DNA of 64,000 nucleotides, taken from positions 17,918,001 to 17,982,000 of the forward strand of contig NC_135119.1 of the NCBI RefSeq assembly GCF_050908995.1, written 5' to 3'. Of this stretch, positions 50,601 to 60,722 are shown one piece after another. The translations under genes were made by a program, and so were the position numbers. The first letter of the stretch is position 1, and every line of letters starts with the position of its first letter. Source of the stretch: Andrena cerasifolii (Eukaryota > Arthropoda > Insecta > Hymenoptera > Andrenidae). A model generated the notes under the pieces. It made no database searches. It was given only the letters and a program-made list of their open reading frames with translations, and was not told where the DNA came from.

Positions 50601-51773
50601 GAACGTGCGTAACGCAAACCGGGAGAAACTAGAACAGTAGGGTATGTACGTTCGAGTCTAGCCCCGTCGAACTTTTTTACCTAAAATTATCGTTTACATA
50701 AATCTTTTCTCGTTATTCATACGCGACTCGTTAACAGCGACGTGATCTGTGTAATTTATTCCAGCAATTTCCAAATAAATTTATTTGTGTCACGACACGA
50801 ATAATTTATTCGTTCGTCGTAACCCGATTACGTATTTCATAGTTAGGGACGAATGAAATATCGAGATCGAGTAAAAGAAAAAATAACAATTTATTTGTAT
50901 GTAACGAATAAGCTCACGTTCGTGCAACAATTTATTTCGATCGAACAGTTCCCTTACGTGTCTTGTTACGGGAATAGAAATAAGTATATTCTCGTTACTC
51001 CCGAATAGATCGCGATATGCTTTTATTTTTAAATTTGATTCACCTATGATGTCGATTACGCCCTACAAACACTTTTAACTATTACTTAAGAGATTTGAGG
51101 GGAATGAAACACGACTCGAACTGTTGACACTGATTTCCAATGACTTTCAGAAATCATTCCGTAGAGTATTATGTAGACAACTATGTACCTCGGACAACTG
51201 TTCTGAGACACGGATTCGACAGATAAATGTATATTGTACCTATACACCAACAACCTCTTAATAAATCCATCATTTCTCCGCAATGCACCATAAATCAGCC
51301 GACAATATTTTCATGGAAAGAGAAATTCGCATAGCGGTAAATAATCGCAGAAAATGTTTGCTGGAATAGTTTGTCTCTCGGCAGCTAAAAGGGTGATAAA
51401 TACTTTAACGATAAACATAATAACTGCGCGCAACAGGAATTTGTTGGAAAGATACTGTCTGAGATAAGCGAATGGTAATGGGTAAATTGTGTTTTTAAAT
51501 ATTCAAAGTACGCATGATTCCAGCAGCGAACAAGTTTGAACGCTCCCAAATCATCCCCTTCAAAAGAACGTTCAAGACTTACGTTACATCGCGCGGCAGA
51601 GTCTTGCAGATGATATACAGCTTCCGATGGAATCTGCAGAGCACTGGCAGCAGGACCACAGCGAGGATGATCTGGGCAATTTTATTGAACCCAGGGAACC
51701 CGAGTCGGGTTGCAACAGTGGCAACCATTGCACCCAAGATCGCCAGGGTTAGCAATAACAGTCGGATGTCCAT
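32604..51773 (-). CDS. Long-chain fatty acid transport protein (FATP, SLC27A1/4-like)
   Basis: Membrane acyl-CoA synthetase that couples fatty acid uptake to CoA activation, at the ER or plasma membrane (family knowledge). Ten coding exons in phase on the minus strand: 51773-51583, 43836-43686, 41990-41753, 40620-40395, 35892-35694, 34508-34316, 33694-33548, 33469-33332, 33135-32978, 32912-32604; 649 aa, normal for the family. Hydrophobic N-terminal segments occupy about 5-55. The AMP-binding P-loop YIYTSGTTGLPK is at 250-261, YNPNPLYHTAGG near 287, EFYGSSEGN near 390, and the FATP/VLACS signature DRVGDTFRWKGENV at 510-523. The end is GFDPSKI...YEEIMSGSRKF. All essential motifs are intact. 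Intron 1 is 7.7 kb and several introns hold transposon-derived foldbacks. Vertebrate FATP1 and FATP4 are equally good matches, so no paralogue symbol is given. Alternative first exons cannot be excluded. Confidence 0.95.
33893..33945. repeat. Fragment related to the hAT-like insert at 58,333-58,634
   Basis: CAGGGGCGGATTTGTGTATA followed by GGCTATGCGGCTGCAGCC resembles, inverted, the right end of the 58,333-58,634 element (GGCTGCAGCC...TATACACAAATCCGCC). Just before it, at 33,858-33,875, ACAGGGTGGCCCAATAA looks like a mariner-type terminal fragment. Confidence 0.5.
33948..34105. repeat. Minisatellite, period about 33 bp, about 4-5 units
   Basis: Units of the form AAATTTTGGGAAGCAACAAA followed by TTTGGGGGAGCGT, with substitutions. 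Located in the FATP intron between exons 6 and 7, directly after the hAT-related fragment. Confidence 0.85.
34800..35508. repeat. TTAA-flanked long palindrome, 709 bp, FATP intron
   Basis: The left end is TTAAAGGGGGATTCTCGTCT then AACAGCCCC; the right end on the opposite strand is TTAAGGGGGTGTTCTCGTGT then AACAGCCCC. Inner arms pair as well (AATTTTTTTTTATGTCGATC against GAATCGACATAAAAAAAATT). Non-autonomous. It lies between FATP exons 5 and 6. Confidence 0.85.
37518..38444. mobile_element. hAT-like MITE, 8-bp duplication, carrying a nested element
   Basis: Starts CAGTGTTTCCCAACC and ends GGTTGGGAACCACTG. The flanks CCCCATAG (37,510-37,517 and 38,445-38,452) are a perfect 8-bp target duplication. 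Without the nested TTAA element (37,642-38,375) the host element is under 200 bp. Its ends resemble those at 16,160-16,519. Located in the FATP intron between exons 4 and 5. Confidence 0.9.
37642..38375. repeat. TTAA-flanked long palindrome, 734 bp, nested in the hAT-like MITE
   Basis: Left end TTAAGGGGTTAACATACGTT then CTCGGCGCCTAATAATT; the inverted right end ends ACGTATGTAACCCCTTAA. The arms pair through most of their length (GGTTGCATCAACCTCTGCAC against GTGCAGAGGTTGCTGCAACC). Same terminal motif as 47,477-48,139. Confidence 0.85.
38552..38721. repeat. Foldback repeat in FATP intron
   Basis: CATAGCGAATTCGCTATCTT...GTGCCAGAAAATGATTTAGA pairs with the inverted TCGGTGCGAGATACCAAATT...GAAGTCATTTTCTGGCAC. 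About 170 bp; no clear target duplication. Confidence 0.65.
39098..39460 (+). other. Unidentified open frame inside a FATP intron
   Basis: A 120-codon frame antisense to FATP. Its 3' part (about 39,240-39,460) is GC-richer than its surroundings and has a plausible protein composition (ISEDEVKALVKSTGYATNYL, then PRDWNHSIPVFWLANNSY). I recognise no family and see no clear promoter or splice sites. It could be a nested gene, a retrocopied fragment or chance. Confidence 0.2.
40900..41175. mobile_element. Harbinger-like MITE, 276 bp, TTA duplication
   Basis: The left end is GGCTGGAGGCACACGAGCG; the right end on the other strand is AGCTGGGGGCACACGACG. TTA flanks both sides (40,897-40,899 and 41,176-41,178). 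A 3-bp TTA duplication fits PIF/Harbinger elements. Lies in the FATP intron between exons 3 and 4. Confidence 0.65.
43837..47476. other. FATP intron 1, proximal part
   Basis: AT-rich with no supported exon. Short near-identical direct repeats (TAGCGATTGCGGAGTGAAT at 45,712 and TAGCGATAGCGGAGTGAAC at 46,252) bracket an unassigned 540-bp segment whose minus-strand frames (45,989-45,765 and 46,209-45,919) match nothing I know. Confidence 0.35.
47477..48139. repeat. TTAA-flanked foldback, 663 bp
   Basis: Left end TTAAGGGGTTACATACGCCT; right end, inverted, AGTGTATGTAATCCCTTAA. Arms pair (GTCGAACAGATCGATTTTTC against AAAAATCGATCTTTTTGACC; ACTTTAAACGCTATTTTCTC against AAACAGCGTTTAAAGT). Shares the end motif of 37,642-38,375. 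Its right TTAA is also the left TTAA of the next element. Confidence 0.85.
48136..48879. repeat. TTAA-flanked foldback, 744 bp, abutting the previous one
   Basis: Starts TTAAGGGGGTAGGTTACCC and ends GGGTAACCTACCCCCTTAA, a perfect 19-base terminal inverted repeat. It shares TTAA 48,136-48,139 with its neighbour. A truncated relative is at 799-1,115. Confidence 0.85.
49646..50088 (-). mobile_element. piggyBac-like MITE, copy 2 (443 bp)
   Basis: TTAACCCTTCGTTGACAC at one end and GTGTCAACGAAGGGTTAA at the other. Inverted relative to copy 1 at 12,512-12,954 and of the same length. Subterminal GGGTGTGAGCCACCC boxes occur near both ends. It is in FATP intron 1. Confidence 0.85.
50089..51582. other. 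FATP intron 1, distal part
   Basis: AT-rich; 50,680-51,000 is unusually rich in TTATTCG/CGAATAA motifs. No exon supported. Confidence 0.4.
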
Positions 51774-53300
51774 GCCCTCGTGTCACCCACTGTCTCTCCA
51801 CCGAACCCAGGTACCCGAAACTGCGAAATGGTAGCAGGAGTTCAATTCGTTGTTATTTCAGAATGGCGGTGAGTATCACTGAACGGCCTCTGTACTTCGT
51901 TGTAACACGGCGGTACCAAAGATCGAAACCGCCTAGCTCCGAGTTACGGTAAATTATGACTGAGCCCATCCGTTTCGCGACTCTTGACTTCGAAATTAGC
52001 CCCGAAACCACAATGACCGCTTTTCGTACCGAGGACTTACGTAATACGCTACCATCATTTTCTTTAATTCGGTGCAGCACGAGCTGCAACGATCAATACA
52101 CTGCGTTTTAGGGATACGCAATGTACTGCGACCGATCCTCGGCATGTCGAACCCACGCAAGGCTACCGCGATCGATTCCTCGTATGCCGAGAAATCCACG
52201 TAAACACCGCGGGACGAATAAGTACGTAGAATAGGAAATAATATAAAACAATCACGGTCGAACGCGAGGCCCCCCGCGTGACACGGTAGTCGATGGAGTA
52301 TATTTCGGCGGCACCGCGAAGATACGGCATTCGATTTATCAAAACTGCACCAAACATTGTTACGCACCGATGCCTCGTGTGTTTCTGAGCTACTCGAGAT
52401 GCGGATATATCGCAGCTCGGGTGCAACGTGCAACGCGAAATGCCAGGATGGGACACCGGCCCCTTTGTGTCGCAGACACACGCGGGGATTATACCACGGT
52501 CAGCCTCTTTGTTTCGAAGTCGCACGTGGCGAGACGATTACTAGATTATACTTTCAATGATACACGGGAAAACAGCGCAGATCAATGATTTGCTCGTGGA
52601 AGAGGCACGAGGTGTCACGATCAATATCCCGTGTGCCAGAGGTACGCGAACGTGCCACAATCGATTCGATTCACCTTTACGTTTTACAATTAACACCGAG
52701 GAGGCATATCACAGAATGATGCGCAATAACACCGATCCAGTACCTTGTAAACTTGTAACTTGTAACTCAGGGAGAAAACCAAGTACCACAATCGATCCCC
52801 TTTGTGCCCGTCCCGGAGATCCGCACGGAGCAAGTTCGCGTTTCAGAATGCACACGGTGTCACGCTCGACGACAGTTAACTGACAACACTAACAGCCGAT
52901 GAGGCTACTGACTGCGAAGCAAGCAAACGCGTTACTCTGACTTGGCCGCTCCGCTATTGCGCCACCAGCCCAAGAATTATTCCTGTGCACTGCGCGGCGG
53001 TGTTCACGGCTGCAGAAAATCGAAGTTTTATTTTAACGGGGGACCCCTACCCATCTGCTCGCCTACGGTTGTGCACGTTCCCGTGGCAGTTACTAGGCAT
53101 GCCCGAACGCTGCGGAGCCTCGCGAATGCCTCACTTCCACGCTTTCATTTCGCGATACCCCCGAGGCCTGTTTTCCGCGTATATCCATTTAAAGAAACCT
53201 CTCGGACGGAATGAATGGAATAAAACCACACGTAGGAATGCGCCGAACGTGTTAGCGAATCTTTCTAGCTTGACGCATTCTGACATTTCGGCGGCGTAGT
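51774..53300 (-). promoter_or_regulatory. 5' flank of FATP
   Basis: GC-richer than its surroundings and directly upstream of the FATP start codon, so it probably contains the promoter and 5' UTR. The overlapping open frames on both strands (the longest is 161 codons, minus, 52,481-51,996) show no domain and are most likely composition effects. Confidence 0.4.
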
Positions 53301-55996
53301 TTAAGCCGCCTTTGTATTTCTAAATAGACACGTTTACGAAGGTATCGGCGGCAAACAGGGAAAGATGAAATGTAAATTCAGTTGGGTTTTAGCAAATTAA
53401 TTAACGAACATTCTGTTATTTATTCGATAGGCAGGCTTTCGTCCTTTGATTACTGTCGAAGGATAAGAAAGACGAGTAAAATAGAAACTGGTTGATATTT
53501 CTCGGAATTGTGAGATTTTCTATGGTAATTATTTACGAGATTCGTGATGTCTTTGGCATTGATAATTTGTTAACATAAACTGTTAACATACGCTGTCTTC
53601 TGCGAATTTCTTGCGAGTTCGTTAGAGGTACAATATACGTATTTATGTTAATTTCAACCAACTAAATGATTTCGACTTTTATTGCGCGACATATTTGCCA
53701 ACATATCACACATACATTATGCACTTTACTAAGTATCTTTTTGTGCTTTCATTCACTTATTAAAAGCATGCTTTCATTCAATTATGAGATTTTTTTAACT
53801 CAGAATTTTACAAATGTACCTATGTATGCACGTATAAAAAAGTTACACTGGAGATTATTTGTACGAATTGCAAATTTTAATGCTTAAGATAGTATAAGCT
53901 TCGTAGTAGCTCTTACATATGGTGCCAAAGTACAGTGTCATTTTGAAGCAGCCACGTTGTACCTATGTGCGTATAACAAATGTATTGAGATAAGTGAATT
54001 ATCACGAAAGCATGTAATTCTGTATAAATAACATCGAAAATACACATTATAATGAAAATCAAAGATATAATGAATAGATTAAAATGTCGTTGAATAAAAT
54101 TATAAAACTTCTAAGCCCAGGCTAGATCGTCTCCCCTTATTATTCTTAATGCCAAAGTACCTGTGTATTGAAAGAAAGAGATAGAAATAGCAGACAAATC
54201 AGAGAAATATTATATCACTGTCCTTTCAAATTTTAATTGATGTATTCAAAATTGTTATAAATTCTCATTTTCTATCTTTAAAACAACAACATTTCTAGGG
54301 CACACTGTGCCTTTATTATGGTATTCATAAGACTTTGATTCACTGCTGTAGAATATCATCTGTATCGACGCATCAGCTTTTTCTTAATATGACTTTCCCA
54401 CAAAATATTCAAGGCTTTTCACACTGGTTATAAAACACTGTAAACTGAAGGCAGAATACACTTAATACTTTATTATTTTAGTCCATAGAGCACAAATAAA
54501 TGCTTATATTAGAATGCATTCATAAAAAAGACATAAAATAGGATTCATGATTTTTATTGAGCAATAAACTCGATTAATACTACAAACTGATGAATAGCAT
54601 CAGTTTTCGTTCTTAAAACACATTTCTCAATATCTAAAATCAGTGAAATTGAATTATTTTATACATAAAAGATTACACGTAAATTTCTCATCACTACAAT
54701 ATTAAATACTGTATATTCGTAGTTATAACGTTAAAAAAAACGAGGACTGAACTAATTTCTCGCGTTTATAAAACTTTGAAATTGGAAGTGCAACTGTATG
54801 CACCCGAAGTCAGATCATTTCTGAGTATTAGAGCTTAAAAAATCATTTAGTCGCAATAATTGCAAAAAAATACTTGTTAAATACTTTGTTACACAACTAA
54901 ACAATCATGCGTACACATATTATAAAAGAAACTTAAAATATTGTACAGAAGCTTGACGAAATATCCCTATACCAAACTTTCTTTTGTACCTTACGAGTCT
55001 ATCGCATCAAATATATCGACGTCGAAACTTAGAGCAGAACTGTTACGAAACAGGGGAGAGATTCAGTATAGGGTTACTCAATTACATGCTTTAACTGTCG
55101 ATGTTCACTCTGTTAATCTGGTCATATTAACTTTATTATCCATACTTTATCATTCTCAGTACATGTTTTAATGTTAAGTTTCTTTCAACAAATGACATGT
55201 ATTGTTATACATTCATTACTATCTAATAAAAAGAAAACCAACACTGTATGAACATGCTTGAAGTAGTTGTTAAACGATCATTGATTTCAAACTAATCCCG
55301 GAAAATATTACGCTTCGGGGGTAAAAGTGTTCCAATCCACGATTTACAGAATTAGTGTACAGTCGACAAAAGAACATCACTGCTAGTTTGTACAATTTTT
55401 AATCGTTCGATCGTGCGATTATGCAGCAAGTGTACAACGACTTCAACACGGATTATTTATATTACTGTACTAGAATTGCATGATTAAAGAATTTAAGCAT
55501 GGAAGGCAAAGAAACAGAAGAATATGCAGTTCTACCTTACGAATAAGCACCATCAGCGTTTCACTGGAACTTAATTTCGATACACATGATTTACGTTAAA
55601 ACACAATAGCTCCTTAGCCGCATGAGCCATTTACAAACAGCACGATATTGAATTAAACTCTGATGAAACGTTAAACAGACGTAAATTAACTAATATATTC
55701 CATTTTTATTATCGCTTTACTGATTCAGAGCTACGATAGGAAACGATGGGAAGACTTAACGAATCTCCTGAAAATGAACGTACATTTAGAAATACGTAGC
55801 TGTTGATCGGAACGTTTTTAAAGAACGGGTAATCGGCGAGAATCACAATTGTCTGCCAGAATTTACGAAGGATTTACCTAAGTTTCTTGGGCTGGGGTAC
55901 AATTTTTACACACTGATCTACTTGTAAATATTCTAGAATAATTATAAATTCCTTTTGTTTAATTTTCTGAGCTTTGTTTAAACTCGTTAACATCGT
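53301..55996. other. AT-rich region, probable ITM2 3' UTR in part
   Basis: No gene supported. On the minus strand AATAAA occurs at 55,710-55,705, about 290 bases past the ITM2 stop, and is a candidate polyadenylation signal; further signals occur at lower positions. Confidence 0.4.
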
Positions 55997-58900
55997 CTAA
56001 ATTAAAATATCAAACTCTATAATATTCTTTCCTGCGAACTGTCCGAACACACCGCTTGATATGCTACGCTTGCTCACTGTGGAAACGAAAGTAACGGGAT
56101 TAATACCATACAAAATGTCGCGTAATGTTCGCATAAGTGTTACCGTAATAGTACTGTAATAACTAACCGTGCGAATTGACTTTCGTCAACATGTAGGTTG
56201 GCAAATCTTGACACTCGTGAGCTATATACGTTCCAACGACCGACAGATCAGTGATCGGTGGTAGAACTACTTTCATTGTTTCCCTCACAATTTCTGTGTC
56301 TACTTCGTAGTATCCTATAAAAATGATTTTAAGCATTAATTTTACTTAAAAAGTCAAGTACAGTTATTTGAAAAATGTATGAAATTTACCATTATACATT
56401 TTTCTGAGAAGATCGTACATATTGTGCGGTGGTAAAACTCTTTGACGATTCAGTGGCATAACAAAACAGCATTGCCCGTCAATATCAATAATACCAGTTT
56501 TGTTCTGTAATAATATCCATAGATTATGTATCGCAGTCTGATTAAACCTTAATGCAATCGTTCGCATTAATTGCGTTTTGGGATATTATTCCGAAAGGGA
56601 CCGGTGGCCGATCGAGATGAGGTTTGGGGGGAGGGGAGGGGAGGAGGTGTGGACCCTAAATCTAAAATTGTAGCTTCGGGTATTTATTAGTTTCCGAAAT
56701 ATTAATAAAAAATTGTTGATTTTTTTGGACGTTGGTGCAGGCCCCCTACTCGGGAGCCCTCCCGTCCTGCCATTCTTTATTTTTGAAATTTTGTAACCAC
56801 AGTCTCATTTTTAAGCCGGGAATCCACCGAGAAGCTAAGCTAAGCTATGCTATACGATGCTATGTTTTAGCTTAGCTTTTGGTGGAAACGGTTCCATAAG
56901 AATGTATTCAAGCTATTTTTTTTAAAACGTAGCATGGCATGGCATAGCATAGCATGCCATAGCATAGCTTAGCTTCCCGGCTTTAGTGGTAAAGTGATTA
57001 AAAAAAATCGGTAAGGTGTACCCTTTTATGCACAATTAACCCCTGTATCTTTTGAACGCATTAATTGCCGAAGCTAAAATTTTATATTTGGGGTCTTTCC
57101 ACACCCCTCGTAATACCCACCAAGTTTCATCTCGATCGGCCACCGGTCCCTTTCGGAAGTACAGCCGCGTTTTGTAACACTGAAACTTATTCAACTTACA
57201 ATGTTAAAATCATGTATGAATCGGCCCTGACGCCCACCGCGAAAATCAGGGACATCGATCTTCTCGTAATGCTCGTTCTCCAAATCAATTTCGAATCGTT
57301 CTTTGAAAAATGTGCCTTGTATAGGCTCGTTACCAACACCCTTTTCAGCATACAAAGCTTCTTGTTCCGTGGCTCTTGCCAGGCTTTTAAACAGTTCAGG
57401 GTCGCCTAACATGGCTCGATTAACAGCGTCTTTGCCATAAGGTATTTTGTTCGAACTGTCGTATGGAATGCTGTACCATCCTGTTCTAAATCTGTGCATC
57501 TGTGTTCGAGCGTACTGCCTGTATATGTACACACCGCCGATGATACCAATTATGAGAATTATAATTGCAACGAGAAGTAGCAAAAAGGTAGCAGTGACAC
57601 GAACACATATGCTTCTAACAACGTAGTGATTTCCGACATCACCTTTCTGACATTGTGCTTCTGGGTCTGTCTTTTCGTCTTCCTGTTAGAGGAAACATAT
57701 TTATTTGTGAAAGCAACTGTTCATGAAACATATACTATACGCAAAGTAAAATATTCAGTATTCCAGTGAAAAATTTGAAAGAGACTTTCACAGATTGGTA
57801 AACAAACAATATTGCAAAAAATGAGTTATTATACTGTTAACGCATTATATTTGTGCCTCCGACAAGGAGAGGTTTTCAGGTGTTCACCTTCGATTGTTGT
57901 AGTTTTCGAACATGGTTTAGAGCGGGGTTGACTAACTGGTGGTCTGCGAGCCACCGGGGCACCTCCGTCTTGCTGCCATGCCGAATTGCCGCTTCCATAC
58001 CCAGTAGACTCTGATGATCGCAGTCGAAAAGAGAAGGAAAGAAGGAGGAATTCGACTGCGATCGTCAGAGTCTTCTCTTGAGGAGTTAGTCAACCCTTTA
58101 GAGAACCAAAAGATAGCAAACACGTGTTTTTTAATTTTGGCCTGTTTGCATATTTAGGGGGTGAAAGCACCCTCAAAGTTCATAAGAAGAGGTATAAAAG
58201 TTCCTTGTCTTAGTTTAAAAAATATTATAACGTTATGTTGAATAAAACTTTGTCAATACTTGACACGCAATGTTATAGTATTCTTTGAAGTAACAAAAGG
58301 AACTTTTGTACTTCTTCTTATGAATTTTGAGGCAGTGGATTTGGAGATTCGGCGCACCTAGGCTAAGAAGTGTTTGCCGCCCTTTCCACGAAATATCAAC
58401 AAATATTTTAATTTAAAATAGTTGAGGTAATTTAAAAATTAATTTAATATAGCAACGCACACACGCATTATTGCTAATTCGCTATATGAAAAAAAAGTGA
58501 ATTGTTTTTGAAGCTGTCACTAGCCCCTGTATTTCAATCTTTCCAAATTTCTTTCGCTAAAAGCTTGCCACCTCCAAAATTTGTCATCCTATATAGGCTG
58601 CAGCCTACTTAGCCTATACACAAATCCGCCGCTGCCCTGAGGGGTGGTTTGACCTCCTAAATATGCAAACAGATCAAAATAAAAAAACACGCATTGTTAT
58701 TTTTCGACCCTCTAAAACATATCCGAAAATCAAAGCAATCGCAGCAGGAAACCTGAAAAGCTTTCCTTGTGCGTGACGCTTTTATTTCAGTTCGGAAAAC
58801 ATTGGTCCACACGTATGATACGCACGAGGCTATGGTTGTATCAAGGAAGGTATTAGTATGCTCCGACGAGAGTGGACGGCAAAGGTTGTGTGAGTGTCGC

Positions 58901-59506
58901 CTGTGTGGACCGATGTTTTCCGAACTGAAATAAAAGAGCGCCAACCGTCGGTCTCGCTCGCACTAGCGGACGGCCGAAACGTCGCACAGGATAGATATAT
59001 TTTGCCAACAGTATACTTATGTTCATTTTAATATCACTCGATATTAGTTCAATGAGTTTGCCATGCAAGTACTTAAGTTATTGTATAGTGACAATTTTGC
59101 TTAAAACAATTTCCGGGATATCTACAGCTGTGATAACACTAAAAAGCTTATGATAGCGAGTAGAGATAATGCACTGTTATCAAGTGAACACATAATTTAC
59201 CATACACGCAGCAACGTCAGTACTAAAAAAAAAGATAATGCTGCGCATTAAGTAACAAATACATTGGAAAACAGAATTCGCTAAAAACAATCGTATCTGC
59301 CGGTAGCAAGGGTGAAGAATCGTATGTTTATTTACGGGGAAAGAGTTCATTCGATTCCTTTGATTTTTAATAAAGTTAAAATCGCGTGGAATTTAAAGCT
59401 CAGGGAGGATCAAAGTGGTGCTAACCATTGAATTCACTTCAACAAACAACGGTTGTTCCATTTTGTCCGTCTTCTTCTCGCCAATGGCCTTTGTGATGAT
59501 CGTCAT
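55997..59506 (-). CDS. ITM2/BRI family type II membrane protein with BRICHOS domain
   Basis: Type II membrane protein of the secretory pathway whose BRICHOS domain assists folding of its own C-terminal peptide (family knowledge). Five coding exons in phase on the minus strand: 59506-59426, 57682-57200, 56504-56390, 56314-56168, 56076-55997; 301 aa (ITM2 proteins are about 265). The N-terminus MTIITKAIGEKK is typical. One transmembrane helix lies at about 51-79. BRICHOS spans about 183-265, with CCFVMPLNR (Cys200/201), VLPPHNMYDLL and Cys261 in AHECQDLP. N189-K-T is a possible N-glycosylation site. Ser-Lys-Arg (277-279) lies 18 residues after Cys261, close to where furin cuts ITM2B, leaving a 22-residue tail with no cysteine. 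Exons 1 and 2 join cleanly, but an extra small exon between them cannot be excluded. It is divergent from SNRNP25. Confidence 0.9.
56589..57158. repeat. Foldback repeat with a nested TTA-flanked element, ITM2 intron
   Basis: Outer arms: TTCCGAAAGGGACCGGTGGC then CGATCGAGATGAGG on the left, inverted on the right (CATCTCGATCGGCCACCGGT then CCCTTTCGGAA). The nested element is listed separately at 56,814-56,992. Confidence 0.8.
56814..56992. mobile_element. Nested foldback MITE, TTA duplication
   Basis: Starts AGCCGGGAATCCACC and ends AGCTTCCCGGCT; TTA flanks both sides (56,811-56,813, 56,993-56,995). The interior is dominated by AGCTTAGC and GCATAGCATGGCAT runs. TTA targets fit PIF/Harbinger, as inference. 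Confidence 0.65.
57924..58096. mobile_element. MITE in the left arm, 173 bp
   Basis: Inverted ends GGGGTTGACTAACT and AGTTAGTCAACCC. The flanks TTTAGAGC and TTTAGAGA are a 7/8 match, suggesting an 8-bp target duplication and a hAT-type element. An internal stretch is also palindromic (AGACTCTGATGATCGCAGTC against GACTGCGATCGTCAGAGTCT). Confidence 0.7.
58333..58634. mobile_element. hAT-like insert in the right arm, about 302 bp
   Basis: Starts CAGTGGATTTGG and ends CAAATCCGCCGCTG; the flanking octamers share only TGAGG. The right end resembles the fragment at 33,893-33,945. Inferred mainly because it interrupts the paired right arm. Confidence 0.6.
58777..58941. repeat. Short foldback element, ITM2 intron 1
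   Basis: CGCTTTTATTTCAGTTCGGA then AAACATTGGTCCACAC at the left is repeated inverted at the right (GTGTGGACCGATGTTTTCCG then AACTGAAATAAAAGAGCG). About 165 bp. Confidence 0.8.
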
Positions 59507-59950
59507 TTTGATGTTGTGGTTTCCAATACCCGTTCAGTGGAGATATCAGCGCACCTTCCGCGCGAACTGTACTTTCGTGCGTTCAACCTTGCAATTCTAT
59601 TCGACGGTCACCGCGCTTCGACGAATGTTAACATAAAATAAGTGCGCAGGGTACACCAGAGCCCACAAAATTCCAGGATAAACTGCATACATACAAATGC
59701 AACCGAGATTGATCGGTGACAACCGCGCCCTCAATGCACTAATAATATACCGTGCGCGCATGCGTCGATGTAGAGCAGAAGACGGCTGAATGCTTATAGC
59801 GACGATTATACGTGCGATCACGCGTGTATACGTACACGCGGGCATGCAAACGTGTGTCGTGGTTGCAAGAAACACTATACCCCAATATTATTGTTATTAT
59901 TTAATATTTTCCGCTTCTCCGCAGCGATTCTATAACAGTACGGTAACGCT
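59507..59950. promoter_or_regulatory. Shared 5' region between divergent ITM2 and SNRNP25
   Basis: Only 444 bp separate the two start codons. GC-rich, with CpG-rich palindrome-like patches (GCGTGTATACGTACACGC). A good 3' splice site (TTCCGCTTCTCCGCAG at 59,909-59,924) just before the SNRNP25 ATG suggests a 5' UTR intron for that gene. Confidence 0.5.
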
Positions 59951-60610
59951 ATGGTCGAAATGCAGAGTACCGTTAAAGGTGCCAAATCAGAGAACGAAGG
60001 AGAAAACGAAGCTAAAGGTTCGTTGGAAAAAGAAGAAATAGTAAATAAGAGCGCGGAACTCGATCACGAGGAACTAATGAAATTAACAAAAGAAGCAATT
60101 GACAATATAATTGAAAGCGACCCGCTTCTATCCGGCCTACCGACCGACGTCACGGTCGAAGAGCTTAAAGCTCAAACCGCTGTTGCACAAGGACAGGCGA
60201 TAACTGTGTACTTAAATCGCGGGGATCTACCGAAACTTGGAATTGTGGTGACGCCCTTTTAAACAACTTTCATCATTATTTATTCTCAGTTCGCAAAAAA
60301 TTTTTATCTTCGTAAATAGCAATAAAAACTCTGTATTACAATTCTTACAACTTAGGTACCTCCTCATAACACCACAGTCTTGGATCTCAAGAAAGCTGTC
60401 AAGCGTCATACAAACTTATCTTTGAAGAGGGAGAAAGTGAAGAAGAAGATAAGTTGGAAGCACGTTTGGAGGAAGTATTACTTGAGCTTCGAGAATGTAA
60501 AGTTGACGGACGACAATGAAAATATTAAAGCGTATGGAATCTCGAACAAGGCAGAACTGCATTACGTGAAACGACGCAGGGAAAAGAATAAAATGACGAG
60601 GAACAGTTAG
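59951..60610 (+). CDS. SNRNP25: U11/U12 snRNP 25 kDa protein
   Basis: Component of the U11/U12 di-snRNP of the minor spliceosome, which recognises U12-type introns in the nucleus (family knowledge). Two coding exons, 59951-60247 and 60356-60610, join as ...GIV|VPPHNTTVLDLKKAV; 183 aa. The N-terminal 55 residues are Glu/Lys-rich and probably disordered. The C-terminal ubiquitin-like domain of the family is at about 82-172: DLKKAVKRH, then KKKISWKHVWRKYYLSFENV, KLTDD, IKAYGISNKAELHYVKR. The N-terminal extension makes it longer than the human protein (132 aa). The donor is GTG|GTGACG and the acceptor CAACTTAG|GTACCT, so the intron itself is ordinary U2-type. A possible ATTAAA signal is at 60,676, overlapping the 3' end of the convergent DMAC2-like gene. 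Confidence 0.9.
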
Positions 60611-60722
60611 TTGCTAGAAAGAGAGACTCGATGTGTAAATATTGTACTTTTATAATGTATAATACCTTATATTTCATTAAATATGCTACAGCGTTGAGAA
60701 TTGTGTTTATTACCTATGTACA

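Larger units (their letters stand above)
57855..58776. repeat. Composite foldback interrupted by two insertions, ITM2 intron 1
   Basis: The left arm (about 57,855-57,923 and 58,097-58,215) and right arm (about 58,300-58,332 and 58,635-58,776) are inverted copies, for example CTGTTTGCATATTTAGG against CCTAAATATGCAAACAG and GGAACTTTTGTACTTCTTCT against AGAAGAGGTATAAAAGTTCC. A 173-bp element splits the left arm and a 302-bp element the right arm. Outer limits are approximate. Confidence 0.7.

Noticed and set aside
51996..52481. 161-codon minus-strand open frame upstream of FATP
   Set aside because: It overlaps several equally long frames on the other strand in GC-rich DNA, has no domain, and is best explained as promoter/5' UTR composition.
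52985..53299. 104-codon plus-strand frame upstream of FATP
   Set aside because: Overlaps another plus frame of similar length, no domain, GC-rich flank.
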